Shown: one piece after another, positions 53,198 to 63,194 of the stretch
How positions within the stretch are numbered: position 1 is the first letter of the stretch
How the letters are laid out: every line of letters starts with the position of its first letter
Assembly: GCA_964391865.1 (NCBI GenBank)
Contig: CAYMNQ010000006.1
Coordinates: forward strand, 62,001 to 126,000
Direction of reading: 5' to 3'
DNA length: 64,000 nucleotides
Origin: DASZQL01 sp964391865
Lineage (GTDB): Bacteria; Planctomycetota; Phycisphaerae; Phycisphaerales; UBA1924
Program-made: the position numbers and the translations under genes
Notes under the pieces: generated by a model
The model's input: the letters and a program-made list of their open reading frames with translations, nothing else
Databases searched by the model: none
What the model was told of the DNA's origin: nothing

Positions 53198-54268
53198 TTA
53201 CCCGCTCTTGCTCCTCTTCATAATCGCATTCCGCCGCGCTACGAACGCCGCCAGCGGCGGGCCCAGCCAATCGTGCGTGTCGATCAACTGGTAATCGAAC
53301 CCGAACCCGCGGGCCAGTTTCTCGACGGTGTCGATATGCCGATTGAAGGCTTCGAGATACGCCTCGCGGATCGCGCGTGGGTCGAGTTTGAGCAGCCCCT
53401 CACCTTCGAGCCCTTCAAACGGCGCGCCGCCGGCGCCGTCGGGGATTTCGAAGGTCCGCTCCTGCCGATCGATCACCTGGCACAGGATCACATCGTGCGA
53501 CTTGTGCTTGATGCGCGCGAGAGCCGTGCGGATGCGCGCCGGGTCGTCGAAGAAATCGCTGACGATCACGATCAGGCAGCGGTTGTTCAGCTTCGCGAGC
53601 GTCTGGTCGATCACGCGCCCGAGGTCGCTCGGGCGATCGACCGGGTGGTGCGAGAGCACGCCGACGATGCGGCGCCACTGGCTCATCGCGTTGGTGCGGT
53701 CGAGCGCGTCGACGAGGTAGTCCGCGAAAATGCCCAGCCCCACGCGGTCGCCCTGCTGCAGCGCCATATACGCGAACGCGGCCCCCGTCGCGGTCGCGTG
53801 GTCGTACTTCGACCACTGCGGGCGGCCGGAGACACTCGCCTGCTGCCCAGTGCCGCTCGCTTCGGCGAAGGAGCGGCTGCCGAAGTTCATCGAGCCCGAG
53901 CAATCGATCAGCAGCACCAGGTCGAGCGATGTTTCCTGCTCGTATTGCTTCAGGTAGAGCTTGTCGCTGCGCCCGAAGACTTTCCAGTCGAGGTGCCGGA
54001 TGTCGTCGCCCGCGACGTAGGGGCGGTGCTGCGCGAACTCGACGCTGAATCCCTTGTACGGCGAGCGGTGCTGCCCCGACTGCACGCCCTCGACGACCAT
54101 CTTGGCGCGCAGTTCGAACGTGCCGAGCCGCGCGAGCGTCTGAGGGTGCAGGTAGAGCGTCGCGTCGACCTCCGGCGGGCGCTCTTCGCGCGACAGCGTC
54201 ACGGAATCGTGCGGCAGGAACGCGGGAGATGACCCTTCGAGCAAACCATCGTCGTCGACGTTCGGCAT
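53198..54268 (-). CDS. DUF58 protein with vWA-like fold
   Basis: A 356-residue protein of the DUF58 family: VEGVQSGQHRSPYKGFSVEF and YVAGDDIRHLDWKVFGRSDK are its hallmark (G-D-D/x-R-x-L-D-W). A vWA-like part follows with LIDCSGSMNFGS as DxSxS. DUF58 proteins usually accompany MoxR ATPases in envelope or metalloprotein maturation; no MoxR gene is in this window. ATG at 54268 is chosen from family length. Confidence 0.85.
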   Translation of the reverse strand: MPNVDDDGLLEGSSPAFLPHDSVTLSREERPPEVDATLYLHPQTLARLGTFELRAKMVVEGVQSGQHRSPYKGFSVEFAQHRPYVAGDDIRHLDWKVFGRSDKLYLKQYEQETSLDLVLLIDCSGSMNFGSRSFAEASGTGQQASVSGRPQWSKYDHATATGAAFAYMALQQGDRVGLGIFADYLVDALDRTNAMSQWRRIVGVLSHHPVDRPSDLGRVIDQTLAKLNNRCLIVIVSDFFDDPARIRTALARIKHKSHDVILCQVIDRQERTFEIPDGAGGAPFEGLEGEGLLKLDPRAIREAYLEAFNRHIDTVEKLARGFGFDYQLIDTHDWLGPPLAAFVARRNAIMKRSKSG

Positions 54269-54331
54269 GGGCGGATTGTAGGGAACGAGCCGCCGCCGAG
54301 CGCGCCGGCGCGGAACGGGTATTGTTCCGCT

Positions 54332-55450
54332 ATGTCTCCGGCGAACGCTCAACGTGCCCCATCACCCGATGACACCTCGGGGCAGCACCCGCGGACAATG
54401 AGCGGTGGCGCGGCGGCACCGTGTCGGCGCCGCCCGCTGGGTGTCGCGGGATCGGCGATCGCGTGGCTCGCCGTTGTGGCGTGCTGGGTGATGCCGATGG
54501 TCCTGCTGTGGTCGTCGCGGCCCTACATGCTCGATGTCGCATCGCATCTCTGGATTCACGCGGCGGTGGGGGGGCTGTTGATGGGCGTGCCGCTCTCGCT
54601 GGTGTTGCGAAGAAGAGTCGCGGCGATGGCCGCCGCATTCGGCGTGTTGCTGACCATCGCTGTTGCCGCAGTACACTACAGGGTGCCGGGGCGGGTGGCG
54701 GCGGCGGACTCTTCGTTCCCGCTGAAAGTGCTCTCATACAACACGAAGATCGAAGCCGCGATCCCTTCGCCGGGCGATCCGGTATTCGCGTGGCTCAGGT
54801 CGCAAGACCCGGACGTGATGGTTCTGATCGAATGCTGGACGAGTTTTGTTGCCGCCGACCCGTGGCTGCGCGAGACATACCCCTACCGCATCGAGCCGAA
54901 GCCGGGCAAGCAGTGGGCGATGCTGCTGCTCAGCAAGTACCCCTTCGAGGAGATGCCGCTCGCGCCCTTCAGCGGCGAGATTCAATCGAGCTTTACCTTG
55001 CGACGGAGCGTGCTTGTGACGCATCCTTCGGGCGGACGATTCATGCTCGCGGGAGCGCACTACGCCTCGCCGCGATCGCTCGCCGCATGGGAGCAGTCGC
55101 TTCGCGAAGCCGAGCGCGACGCGCGGGGCATCCGCGCCTGGCTCGACCGCACCAGCGCCGAGCCGGTGCCCCTGATCGTGGCGGGAGACTTCAACTCGAC
55201 GCCCGTGGGTCGCGTTCACCAGCTCTTTGAAAAGACCACCGGGCTGACCGGATGGACATCTCGGTTTGGAGCGGGCACTTGGCCAGCCTGGCTGCCGGCG
55301 TCGCTGAGCATCCCGATCGACCGCGTGTGGGCGAGCGGCGGCGTCGGCTGCCGCCGAGTCAGCGTTGGCCCGCGGTTTGGGTCCGACCATCGCCCGATTG
55401 TCATCGAACTTGAGGTGCCCCTTCGGTCGTACACTTCTGGGTCCGAGTGA
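54332..55450 (+). CDS. Membrane-anchored endonuclease/exonuclease/phosphatase-family protein
   Basis: A 372-residue protein. Three hydrophobic segments come first (GSAIAWLAVVACWVMPMVLL, WIHAAVGGLLMGVPLSLVL, AAAFGVLLTIAVAAV). The EEP catalytic domain follows with LKVLSYNTKI, DPDVMVLIECW, VAGDFNSTPVGRV and the end GSDHRPIVIEL (D-H pair). EEP enzymes cleave phosphodiesters of nucleic acids or phospholipids; here the active site would face outside the cell. Substrate unknown. Confidence 0.85.
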   Translation: MSPANAQRAPSPDDTSGQHPRTMSGGAAAPCRRRPLGVAGSAIAWLAVVACWVMPMVLLWSSRPYMLDVASHLWIHAAVGGLLMGVPLSLVLRRRVAAMAAAFGVLLTIAVAAVHYRVPGRVAAADSSFPLKVLSYNTKIEAAIPSPGDPVFAWLRSQDPDVMVLIECWTSFVAADPWLRETYPYRIEPKPGKQWAMLLLSKYPFEEMPLAPFSGEIQSSFTLRRSVLVTHPSGGRFMLAGAHYASPRSLAAWEQSLREAERDARGIRAWLDRTSAEPVPLIVAGDFNSTPVGRVHQLFEKTTGLTGWTSRFGAGTWPAWLPASLSIPIDRVWASGGVGCRRVSVGPRFGSDHRPIVIELEVPLRSYTSGSE

Positions 55451-55602
55451 GTTATCCGTCTGTTTGTTGGCTGTCAGGCTCCATCCGTGAGCAATTGCGG
55501 ATGCCGCCGACCGTGGCGGTCGATAGAAGTTCGATCCCCAGTATCGATCCGTGATTCGGCGGGAGAGCCGCCCGCGGAGTTTCAGCGAGAGCCAGCCGTC
55601 CA

Positions 55603-56994
55603 GTGAGCGCCGAACTCATCCCCATTGTGATCTTGCTCGGTCTGATCGGCGCGGTCGTGCTGGTGATGGCGGTCACGCGCCTGAAGCACGGGGTGCTGTT
55701 TATCGGAGCAATGCTCGGAGCTGCCTCGGTGGCCGGCGGGTATCACCCGGTCTATCAGCCCGTTCGAACATGGCTTGCTCCCGTGCAGGAGCAGCGGTCG
55801 TCGATCTTCCTTGGGTTGGGAGCCCTTGTCTTTCTGCTGGCGATGGTTCATATAGGCAAGCTTCGGCTGGAGCGTGTTTCGATCGCAGTGCTACTCCTAC
55901 TGGCATCGGCCGCCTTCGCTGGCCTTGTCCGCGTGATGGCCGGCAAGGCGGAGGACGGGCTGGTCTCCATCGTCTTCGCATTCGCAACCATTCTCCCATT
56001 GGCGATCTTCATGCCCGCCCTGGTGAGCGAGGAGGGCGGGTACTTCCGGATCATGCGCATCGTCGGCCTGACGGCTGCGGCATGGACATTTGCCGTCGCC
56101 GTGCAGTTCGTCATCAATCGCAACGCACTATCACGCGGCGGGTTTGGTTCGCTGCGCTTCCAGGGGTTGCTCGGCAACCCGCAGCACGCCGCAGCCTATC
56201 TCGCACCGACCTTTGTGACGTTGCTGGCTTTGTACATCCATGACCCTTTGAAACGTCTCAAACTGTTCTGGATGTGCTGCCTGGGTGCCGCCGGCGTGAT
56301 GGTGCTGTGGACCGGATCGCGTTCCGCGGCCGCGATGTCCGTGATGGGCGCGGCGTTCGTCCTCTACAGCCGACTTGGGCGCTCCGTGCTCCTTGCGCCT
56401 CTCGGGCTGGGGGTCGTCTTTGTTGCGTTCCAGATACTCTCCGCGCTCGGCGTTGAGATTCTGGTTGATCGGCTCGTATCGACCGAGGACACACGCAGCG
56501 CCGCGTGGGCCGCCATGTGGCAGCAGTTCCTTGAGAATCCGATCTTTGGCACCGGCGGTACGGACGAGACCGTCTTCTCCGAGAACAGCTATCTCTTCGC
56601 GCTCGCGTCCTATGGGATCTTCATGGGGTTGATCTTCGGCGCGCTCATCTTGGTTAGCGGCTTCCAGTGCCTCCGCCTGTTCCTTTCCCGGTCCAAGTTT
56701 GATCCCCGCGGCAAGTCGGTCATCGACCTCACCCTCGCCGTGCATGCCATGTACTTCGCCGGCGCGATGACCGAGGGATACATGGTGTCTCGGGTGAGCT
56801 CGATGCTCATGTACTTTGCCATCTTCAGTGCCTTCGCCCAGTGCCTGATCGACGATGCACGCCTTGCGCGCGAGACGGGGCACGACGACCCCGTATGGCA
56901 CCAAGACTCGGCGGACCACGACGACGCCCCGGGGGCGCTCGAATACTCCGACTACGGCGAATCCCAGCAGGGCGACAGCCGCGCCGCCGGTTGA
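55603..56994 (+). CDS. O-antigen ligase/polymerase-like membrane protein
   Basis: A 463-residue protein with ten or more membrane segments. The long loop with LVSTEDTRSAAWAAMWQQFL and GTGGTDETVFSENSYLFALA matches the Wzy/WaaL C region that carries the conserved R/H/E residues; VLWTGSRSAAAMSVMGAAFV precedes it. These enzymes join or polymerise lipid-linked glycans at the outer face of the inner membrane. The start is GTG at 55603. It converges with the glycosyltransferase cluster, five bases apart, and probably belongs to the same polysaccharide pathway. Confidence 0.8.
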   Translation: MSAELIPIVILLGLIGAVVLVMAVTRLKHGVLFIGAMLGAASVAGGYHPVYQPVRTWLAPVQEQRSSIFLGLGALVFLLAMVHIGKLRLERVSIAVLLLLASAAFAGLVRVMAGKAEDGLVSIVFAFATILPLAIFMPALVSEEGGYFRIMRIVGLTAAAWTFAVAVQFVINRNALSRGGFGSLRFQGLLGNPQHAAAYLAPTFVTLLALYIHDPLKRLKLFWMCCLGAAGVMVLWTGSRSAAAMSVMGAAFVLYSRLGRSVLLAPLGLGVVFVAFQILSALGVEILVDRLVSTEDTRSAAWAAMWQQFLENPIFGTGGTDETVFSENSYLFALASYGIFMGLIFGALILVSGFQCLRLFLSRSKFDPRGKSVIDLTLAVHAMYFAGAMTEGYMVSRVSSMLMYFAIFSAFAQCLIDDARLARETGHDDPVWHQDSADHDDAPGALEYSDYGESQQGDSRAAG

Positions 56995-56999
56995 GCGAA

Positions 57000-58160
57000 C
57001 TACCGCCCAACGACCTCGCGGTACATCGCCTCGATTCTTCCAGAAATCTGCGCCCAATCAAATGTGCGCGCCCACTCGCGCCCGCGCTCGCCCATCCGGC
57101 GCGTGCTCGTCAGGTCGCTGAGCATGACTCGCAACTTCGACGTGAGCGCCGGCACTTCGCACGGGCACGCCGCGCCCGCGCGCTCGCGCACCACCTCGTC
57201 CCAGATGTTCACCTGATCGGAGACCAGCACCGCCGCGCCGGCCGCCGCGGCTTCGACCACCACCACGCCGAAGTTCTCCTGATAGCTCGGCAGGCAGAAG
57301 ACGTCGGCATCAGCGAGAGCGAGCAGACGCGACCGGCCCTTCAGCATGCCCGTGAATCGCACTCGGGCCGTGATGCCGAGCTTCTCCGCTAGTGCGCGCA
57401 AGGAACCCACGTATTCATCGTCTCCCGGCCCGCACAGCGCGAGTACCGCTTCCGCCGGTGCCGCTTCCTTGAACGCCGGCAAGAGCAGCTCGATGCCCTT
57501 CTTGTAGTGCAACCGGCTCAGGAACACGACCAGCGGCGCATCGCCCGCGATGCTCTGCTCGCGCCGGAACACGCCGCGCTCGGGCGGCGGGTCGAACTCG
57601 CCCAACTCGATGCCGTTGGGGATGACGAACTCTTTGGGGCCCAGCTTCAGGGGCCCGGCGAGTCGCCGCTCCGTCTCGGTCGTGTAGTGGATCGCTGCCG
57701 CGCCGTTGAGATCGCGCCGCCCACGCAGCGCGAGGAACACCTTCTTCTTCAGCGCGCCTTGGCGCAGGCTCCAAGGGTCCAGCATCCCGCACGGGCGGAA
57801 CACATACGGCACGCGCCCTCGTCGGAGCATCGCGCTGCCCCAGTGCGGTGTGTGGTGCCATACGCCGTGGATGTGCGCGACATCGATCCCGTGCCCGAGT
57901 GCTTCCCCGATCAACTCGGCGACGCGCGGCCCTTTCGCCAGCGGCCCGCGCCACGGTCCGCCGGAGTTCGCCGTCGCGCCCACGGCGCGCAGGCCGTTGA
58001 GCACGCTCGCCACCACCGCCGGATCGTCAGCCGTCACGACACTGACCTGGTGCCCCGCTGTCGCTTGCAGGCGAGACAGACGGTCGAGCACGTTCGCCGG
58101 GCCGCCGGTTGTGGGATCAATCGAACTGCACAGGTGAAGAATGCGCACGCGGTTGCTCAC
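57000..58160 (-). CDS. GT4-family glycosyltransferase
   Basis: A 386-residue retaining glycosyltransferase with two Rossmann halves: VRILHLCSSIDPTTGGPANV at the start and a C-terminal half with VVFLSRLHYKKGIELLLPAF and LPSYQENFGVVVVEAAAAGA (the E-x7-E motif). It transfers a nucleotide-sugar residue to a growing glycan in the cytoplasm. The start GTG at 58160 overlaps the stop of the upstream transferase gene (GTGA), so they are coupled. Confidence 0.85.
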   Translation of the reverse strand: MSNRVRILHLCSSIDPTTGGPANVLDRLSRLQATAGHQVSVVTADDPAVVASVLNGLRAVGATANSGGPWRGPLAKGPRVAELIGEALGHGIDVAHIHGVWHHTPHWGSAMLRRGRVPYVFRPCGMLDPWSLRQGALKKKVFLALRGRRDLNGAAAIHYTTETERRLAGPLKLGPKEFVIPNGIELGEFDPPPERGVFRREQSIAGDAPLVVFLSRLHYKKGIELLLPAFKEAAPAEAVLALCGPGDDEYVGSLRALAEKLGITARVRFTGMLKGRSRLLALADADVFCLPSYQENFGVVVVEAAAAGAAVLVSDQVNIWDEVVRERAGAACPCEVPALTSKLRVMLSDLTSTRRMGERGREWARTFDWAQISGRIEAMYREVVGR

Positions 58161-59272
58161 ACCGTCCACATGTCGCGGAACGTCTCGATCCAGCGCTCGC
58201 ACCACATGTCGGACGAATATCCGGCGGCAACCTCCGTGCAGCGCCGCCCCATGTCTGGCAGGCGGTCGTGATGCTCGTGCATCCACCGCATCGCGCGGGC
58301 CAGTGCAGTCGCGTCCTCCGTCGCGCACGTCAGCCCGTTGAAGTACGGGCGGATGAGTTCAACGGCCGAGCCGCACGCCTCGGTGCAGACCACCGGCAAC
58401 CCGCTGGCGCACGACTCGACCACCACCAACGGCCAGGGATCGAAACGGCTCGCGAGCACGAACACGCCGCTGTTGATCACGATCGGCGGCTGGTCCGCCG
58501 GCTGCACGAAGCCCTTGTCCTCGACGCCCTCCGCCTTGCGGATCGCGTCGCCCCACGGCCCGTGCCCGCAGCACGTCATGGGCCACGGGTCGCGCACGAT
58601 GGTGCGATACTGTGCGTATCCCTCGAGCAATCGGTCGATCGCCTTGTCGTCGATGTACCGGCCCATGTAAAGGAATCGCTTGGGCCAGCCGCCAGGCAGC
58701 GCCGCTCGCTGCGTGTAGAGCGGAGCGAAGTGCTGGTAGTCGATGCCGTAGACGCCGCGCCGGATCTGCTTCTCGCTGAACCCGAGCACGCGCGCCAGCC
58801 GCCAACTCCGCTCACCCGTCACAAAGACACGCGACAGGCGCTGGAAGAACTTCCGTTTCGCGTACTTGCCGAGATGCTGGCGGACGCTGCCGTTGTAGGG
58901 CGTGTCCATGCCCATCGCGAACTTCACGCCCGCGAAACGCGGGTCGTTCGCGATCCGCAGGTACGCAGGGATGCCCCAGCCGCACAGCACGATCACGTCC
59001 GGCTTGTGCGCCGCGACCAGCGATGAGAACTCGTGGTACTCGTCGATCTGCGGCTCGGTCATCAGCCGGTGGTTCACACCCTGCATGATCTTCGCGTTGA
59101 ACGCGCCCTGTGTCGGGTCGCCCTCCGGGTTCATCGCCACCACCAAGAGGTCGACCTCGGGGCGCCCCGCCATGGCGCGCCAGCACGCCGCCATGTACCC
59201 GCTGATGTACATCCAGCAGATGACGACTCGGAGGCGCCGGGGCTCGCCGTGCTGTGCCATGGGCGGCGTCAT
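58157..59272 (-). CDS. GT4-like glycosyltransferase
   Basis: A 371-residue glycosyltransferase: N-terminal VVICWMYISGYMAACWRAMA, middle KRFLYMGRYIDDKAIDRLLE and C-terminal ASRFDPWPLVVVESCASGLP (E-x7-E-like region) place it in GT4. Start ATG at 59272 follows immediately after the stop of the methyltransferase gene (TGAATG). Part of the five-gene minus-strand cluster. Confidence 0.82.
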   Translation of the reverse strand: MTPPMAQHGEPRRLRVVICWMYISGYMAACWRAMAGRPEVDLLVVAMNPEGDPTQGAFNAKIMQGVNHRLMTEPQIDEYHEFSSLVAAHKPDVIVLCGWGIPAYLRIANDPRFAGVKFAMGMDTPYNGSVRQHLGKYAKRKFFQRLSRVFVTGERSWRLARVLGFSEKQIRRGVYGIDYQHFAPLYTQRAALPGGWPKRFLYMGRYIDDKAIDRLLEGYAQYRTIVRDPWPMTCCGHGPWGDAIRKAEGVEDKGFVQPADQPPIVINSGVFVLASRFDPWPLVVVESCASGLPVVCTEACGSAVELIRPYFNGLTCATEDATALARAMRWMHEHHDRLPDMGRRCTEVAAGYSSDMWCERWIETFRDMWTV

Positions 59273-59935
59273 TCAGCCGGCTCCTCCATCCTTGCGGAAG
59301 ATCATCGCGTTATTCAGCAGGAACCACGCGGCCCCACGCTCGCGATACCGCCCGATCAATCGCTGCGTCGCCGCGTCGTCGAACGCGAACCCACGCGAGC
59401 GGAACTTCTCGATCCAGTAGCTCCGCGGCTGCTCGTTCACATGCCCCGCGCCGCCCTGCCCCGGCTGCGCCGCGGAGATCACCAGCAGCCCGCTCTGGTT
59501 CGTCATGAACTCGGCGAACCGGTCCGCCAGCGCCGGCGGGATGTGCTCCGCCACCTCGATGCTGATCGCCACGTCGAACGGCCCGCGCGGCAGCGTCGCG
59601 GTCGAGCGGCTCACGTCGAACGGCTCGCAACGTACGCCGTGCTGCTTCGTGCGCCGGCGGTTCTTCTCCGAGTATTCGCACGCCACTACGCTCACGCCCC
59701 GGTCCATGAACTCTTTCGAGTAGTGCCCCATCCCGCACCCGCAGTCGGCGGCGGATCTGATGTGCGGGAACTCCTCCATCACGCACGCGACGACGATCGG
59801 CCCGTCCTTTCGCGCGCCCATCTCGAACCCACGCCGCACGATCGGGTTGTAGATCAGCCACTCCCAGCCGAGCGACTCGCCTGTGCGCACGAGCACCGCG
59901 TTGAACTTGAAGGTAAGAAACTCGAGGACGCCCAT
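59273..59935 (-). CDS. SAM-dependent methyltransferase of the polysaccharide cluster
   Basis: A 220-residue class I methyltransferase. Motif I is SAADCGCGMGHYSKEFMDRG, motif post-I VVACEYSEKN, motif IV FDVAISIEVAEHI. It probably methylates a sugar or a lipid carrier precursor, judged only by its neighbours. The start overlaps the stop of the double glycosyltransferase by one base (TGATG). Confidence 0.82.
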   Translation of the reverse strand: MGVLEFLTFKFNAVLVRTGESLGWEWLIYNPIVRRGFEMGARKDGPIVVACVMEEFPHIRSAADCGCGMGHYSKEFMDRGVSVVACEYSEKNRRRTKQHGVRCEPFDVSRSTATLPRGPFDVAISIEVAEHIPPALADRFAEFMTNQSGLLVISAAQPGQGGAGHVNEQPRSYWIEKFRSRGFAFDDAATQRLIGRYRERGAAWFLLNNAMIFRKDGGAG

Positions 59936-61884
59936 CAGTTCGTCCCTCCGCGCCGGCGTTGATCCGCGATGGCCCGCTCGTGCTTGAGCACGCTCATCTT
60001 GACGCCGATCATCGCCTCATAGATCGCGCGCATGCGCACGTAGTTCAGGCCCGCCTTGCCGTCGAGGAAGCCGAGGCGCACGACCATCTGGTACAGCATG
60101 ATCGCGGTAGGACGGAAGGGGATGCGGTAGCTCAGGACCTTCAGCACGCGCCGGCGCTGCACGGTGCCCTCGAACAGCACGCCGCGCACCATATCGCCGA
60201 ACGAGAGCTGCGCCCGTTCGAGCGCCTGTCCCGCCTCGAGCTTGCTGTACCGGTTGTGCTTCTCGAGCCACTCGTCCACGCCCTTCGAGAAGTTGTAGTG
60301 CAGGTAGGGCTGCACCATGACTCCAGTCTTCCCGCGGTTCACCTCGCGCTGCCCGTGCCCGTAGTCCTCGAAGCGGCAGAGCGCCTTGTCGAGCAGTCGC
60401 ACCTGGTACACAGGGTACTCGGCGGAGTGGCGCAGCCAGCGGTCCATGAACATCATCATGGATGGGTTCTGGTACGCCGACGCGCCGTCGATGCTCTCGC
60501 CGTTCGCGCCGAGACGCTCCGCCATCTCGTTCACCATCGCGGGAGTGAACCGCTCGTCAGCGTCGAGTTGGAACTGCCAGCGGTGCTTCACGGGGATGTT
60601 GTCGATCGCCCAGTTCCGCTGTTGCCCGAAGCTCTTGAACGGGTTGACGTGCACCCTCGCGCCCATCCTCTCGGCGATCTCGCGCGTGCGGTCCGTCGAG
60701 CCGGAGTCGAGCACGTGCACGTCATCGCACCACGCGCAGCTCTCGAGGCACGGCCCGATGTTGTCTTCCTCGTTGAACGACAAAACGATTACCGACACGG
60801 GCGGTCTCGCGCTCGCCGGCTCGTCTGCCGGGGTGAACGACCAGTGCCCGGTGCGCGCCAAACGGCGCGTGAGTTCGCCGCCGGTCGGCGCCGGCTCGCC
60901 AGCGCGCGATGGCGCGGGGAGCGGTGCCGGAGTCTCCGTCGCGCGGGCCACGCCGATGGGCGAGTCCGTCGCCGTCCCGATGGTGCCCTCGGGCTGTGCC
61001 AGCCCCTTTGCCGCCGCCTTGCTGAACGCTTCGGGGTCGCCCTGGCGCTGCAGCACGCGGAGTTCCTGCAGTTTCAGCGAGATGAAGAAGTCATACGTCG
61101 CCAGCAGAAGGCTGAAGCGGAACCCCGCCGCTCCGTCGAGGAAACCGAGGCGCAGCACATACATGTAGAGGAACCGCCACACGCCCGCCAGCGGCAGGCG
61201 CGGCAGCACATGCTTCTTCAGCCACCGCCGCACCGCGATGCCGCGCTCGAGTTCCTTGGGCGACGGCGTCGTCCGAGCCTGCATCTGCTCGCGCACCAAC
61301 TCGCGCGCCTCGAGCGTCGAATAGCGGTTGTGCTTCGCGATGAAGTGCTCGAGACCGCGCCGGTCCTCGTGCAGCATGATGTGCCGCAGCCGACCGGTGG
61401 GGCCGTCGACCGACATGTGCTCGTGGACCTCGCGGTCCTCGTAGTGCGCCTTGCCGCGCTTGAAGAACCGCAGGTTGTAGCTGGGGAAGTAGCCGCAGTG
61501 CCGGATCGGGCGGCTCATGAAGTACGTCAGCCGGTTGACGTAGAACCCCGCGTCCTCGATCTCGTGCGACGGGCGCTTCGCCAGCGCGATCATCTCATCG
61601 CGCAACTCGGGCGTGATCGCTTCGTCCGCGTCGAGGATGAAGATCCAGTCCGCCGTCAGCGGCAGGTTCGTCAGCGCCCAGTTTTTTTGCCTCGCGTAGC
61701 CCAGCCATTTCTGCACAACAACCTTCGCGCCCATCGATTCCGCGATCTCGCGCGTCTTGTCGCTCGACTCCGAGTCCACCACGAACACCGTGTCCGCCCA
61801 CCCCACGACGCTCTTCAGCGCGTGCGGCAGGTTGATCTCCTCGTTGAAGGTCGGGATCAGAATCTCGATGTTCGATCGACTCAC
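59935..61884 (-). CDS. Tandem double GT2 glycosyltransferase
   Basis: A 649-residue protein made of two complete GT2 (WaaE/KdtX-like) domains. The first starts EILIPTFNEEINLPHALKSV with DSESSDKTREIAESMGAKVV and DADEAITPEL (DxD); the second starts near residue 360 with VIVLSFNEEDNIGPCLESCA, DSGSTDRTREIAERMGARVH and DADERFTPAM. A Pro/Ala linker joins them. Each half would add one sugar. The GTG at 61884 overlaps the stop of the next upstream gene by four bases. Confidence 0.88.
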   Translation of the reverse strand: MSRSNIEILIPTFNEEINLPHALKSVVGWADTVFVVDSESSDKTREIAESMGAKVVVQKWLGYARQKNWALTNLPLTADWIFILDADEAITPELRDEMIALAKRPSHEIEDAGFYVNRLTYFMSRPIRHCGYFPSYNLRFFKRGKAHYEDREVHEHMSVDGPTGRLRHIMLHEDRRGLEHFIAKHNRYSTLEARELVREQMQARTTPSPKELERGIAVRRWLKKHVLPRLPLAGVWRFLYMYVLRLGFLDGAAGFRFSLLLATYDFFISLKLQELRVLQRQGDPEAFSKAAAKGLAQPEGTIGTATDSPIGVARATETPAPLPAPSRAGEPAPTGGELTRRLARTGHWSFTPADEPASARPPVSVIVLSFNEEDNIGPCLESCAWCDDVHVLDSGSTDRTREIAERMGARVHVNPFKSFGQQRNWAIDNIPVKHRWQFQLDADERFTPAMVNEMAERLGANGESIDGASAYQNPSMMMFMDRWLRHSAEYPVYQVRLLDKALCRFEDYGHGQREVNRGKTGVMVQPYLHYNFSKGVDEWLEKHNRYSKLEAGQALERAQLSFGDMVRGVLFEGTVQRRRVLKVLSYRIPFRPTAIMLYQMVVRLGFLDGKAGLNYVRMRAIYEAMIGVKMSVLKHERAIADQRRRGGTN

Positions 61885-63194
61885 GCGGCCTGCCTCCCCG
61901 CGCCGTCGCGCGTCGCCGCCCGCTCGATGGCGCTCGGTTCGACCCGCTCGCCCATCGTCCGCTCCGCGATATCGCAGAACCACCCGCACAACGCCTTCTT
62001 GCTCAGCCGATCATCGATGAACCGCTTGGCGCGCAGCCCCATCTCTTCGAGCCCGGCGCGGTCGGTGCGGAGCATCTCCCGAACCGCGTCCACGATCTCC
62101 TCGGGACGCCCACTCTTGATGTGCCAACCCACCCCACCCTGGTTCAGGATGTCCGACGCATGGCACGGATCGGGCCCGAACAGCAGGATCGGCCGCGCCA
62201 CCGCCATCGCGCCGTAGATCTTGCACGGATGCACGATCCCGACGACGTTCTCCTCCATCGTGACGATATGAACGTCTGCCGCCGACAGGCTGAAGCGCAG
62301 TTCGCTCATCGGCTGGTACGGCAGCGACCGCACGTTGGGCGGGTTGTCACGCTTGATCGCTTCGTCCACTTCCTTCTTCCGCACCCCGCCGCCGATGAAC
62401 ATGAACTGCACCTGCGGCTCGCTTTGCAGCAACCGCGCCGCCTCCAGCAGCTTATCGACGGGTGTCGAGAAGCCGTGGTTCCCGCTGTACATGATGACGA
62501 ATTTGTCGCTGATCCCCTGCGAACTTCTGAACGAGTTCTCCTCGTGACGCACGACCTCGAGCGCATCTTCATGCGGCCAGGGCGGGAACACCGCGAGTTT
62601 GTCCGTCACGTCCACTTTGCGGTTCACGCGCTCCGCCATGAAGCGGTCGAGCGCCACCACCGCCGCCGACCGCCGGAGGACCCATCGTTGGAACACGTTC
62701 ATCAGCCGTGCCGCGAGCGACGACTCTTTCATCTTCCCCAGCGCGATCACCTGGTCGGGGTTCAGGTCCATCACCCAATATGTGATGGGAACGCCGCGCA
62801 GCATGCTCGTGAACGCCGCCGCGAACCCGCACATGGGCGGTGACGTGCTCACCACGATCCCCGCCAGCCGGCGCGTCGAGAGCCCCGCCCACAGGCAGTG
62901 CAGCATGAAGATCATCATCCCCGCGAGCCGAACCGGGATCGATTTCTTCCCGAAGCTCGACCAACGCACGCGCCGCACGTCCACGCCGTCGCGCATCTCG
63001 CGGTTCGCGTACTTCTTTGTCGGGTCGTCGTACCCGCGGTCGGCGGTGATCACGCGCGCTCGGTACCCGCGCCGCGCGAGTTCCACCGCCACGTCCGCCA
63101 TGTGCTGCCCCACGCTCGCCGGGTCGGGCGGGTACACCTGACTCAGCACCAGCACGGTGCGATCGCTCTTGCTCGTTCTCGGCGCGGTGCTCAC
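61881..63194 (-). CDS. GT4-family glycosyltransferase, WbuB-like
   Basis: A 437-residue glycosyltransferase. LVLSQVYPPDPASVGQHMAD at the start, a hydrophobic loop with LAGMMIFMLHCLWAGL, YSGNHGFSTPVDKLLEAARL and HPCKIYGAMAVARPILL (E/K-x-Y) resemble the WbuB branch of GT4 that makes O-antigen units at the membrane. The start is GTG at 63194 with only a weak ribosome site. First gene of the cluster 57000-63194. Confidence 0.83.
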   Translation of the reverse strand: MSTAPRTSKSDRTVLVLSQVYPPDPASVGQHMADVAVELARRGYRARVITADRGYDDPTKKYANREMRDGVDVRRVRWSSFGKKSIPVRLAGMMIFMLHCLWAGLSTRRLAGIVVSTSPPMCGFAAAFTSMLRGVPITYWVMDLNPDQVIALGKMKESSLAARLMNVFQRWVLRRSAAVVALDRFMAERVNRKVDVTDKLAVFPPWPHEDALEVVRHEENSFRSSQGISDKFVIMYSGNHGFSTPVDKLLEAARLLQSEPQVQFMFIGGGVRKKEVDEAIKRDNPPNVRSLPYQPMSELRFSLSAADVHIVTMEENVVGIVHPCKIYGAMAVARPILLFGPDPCHASDILNQGGVGWHIKSGRPEEIVDAVREMLRTDRAGLEEMGLRAKRFIDDRLSKKALCGWFCDIAERTMGERVEPSAIERAATRDGAGRQAA

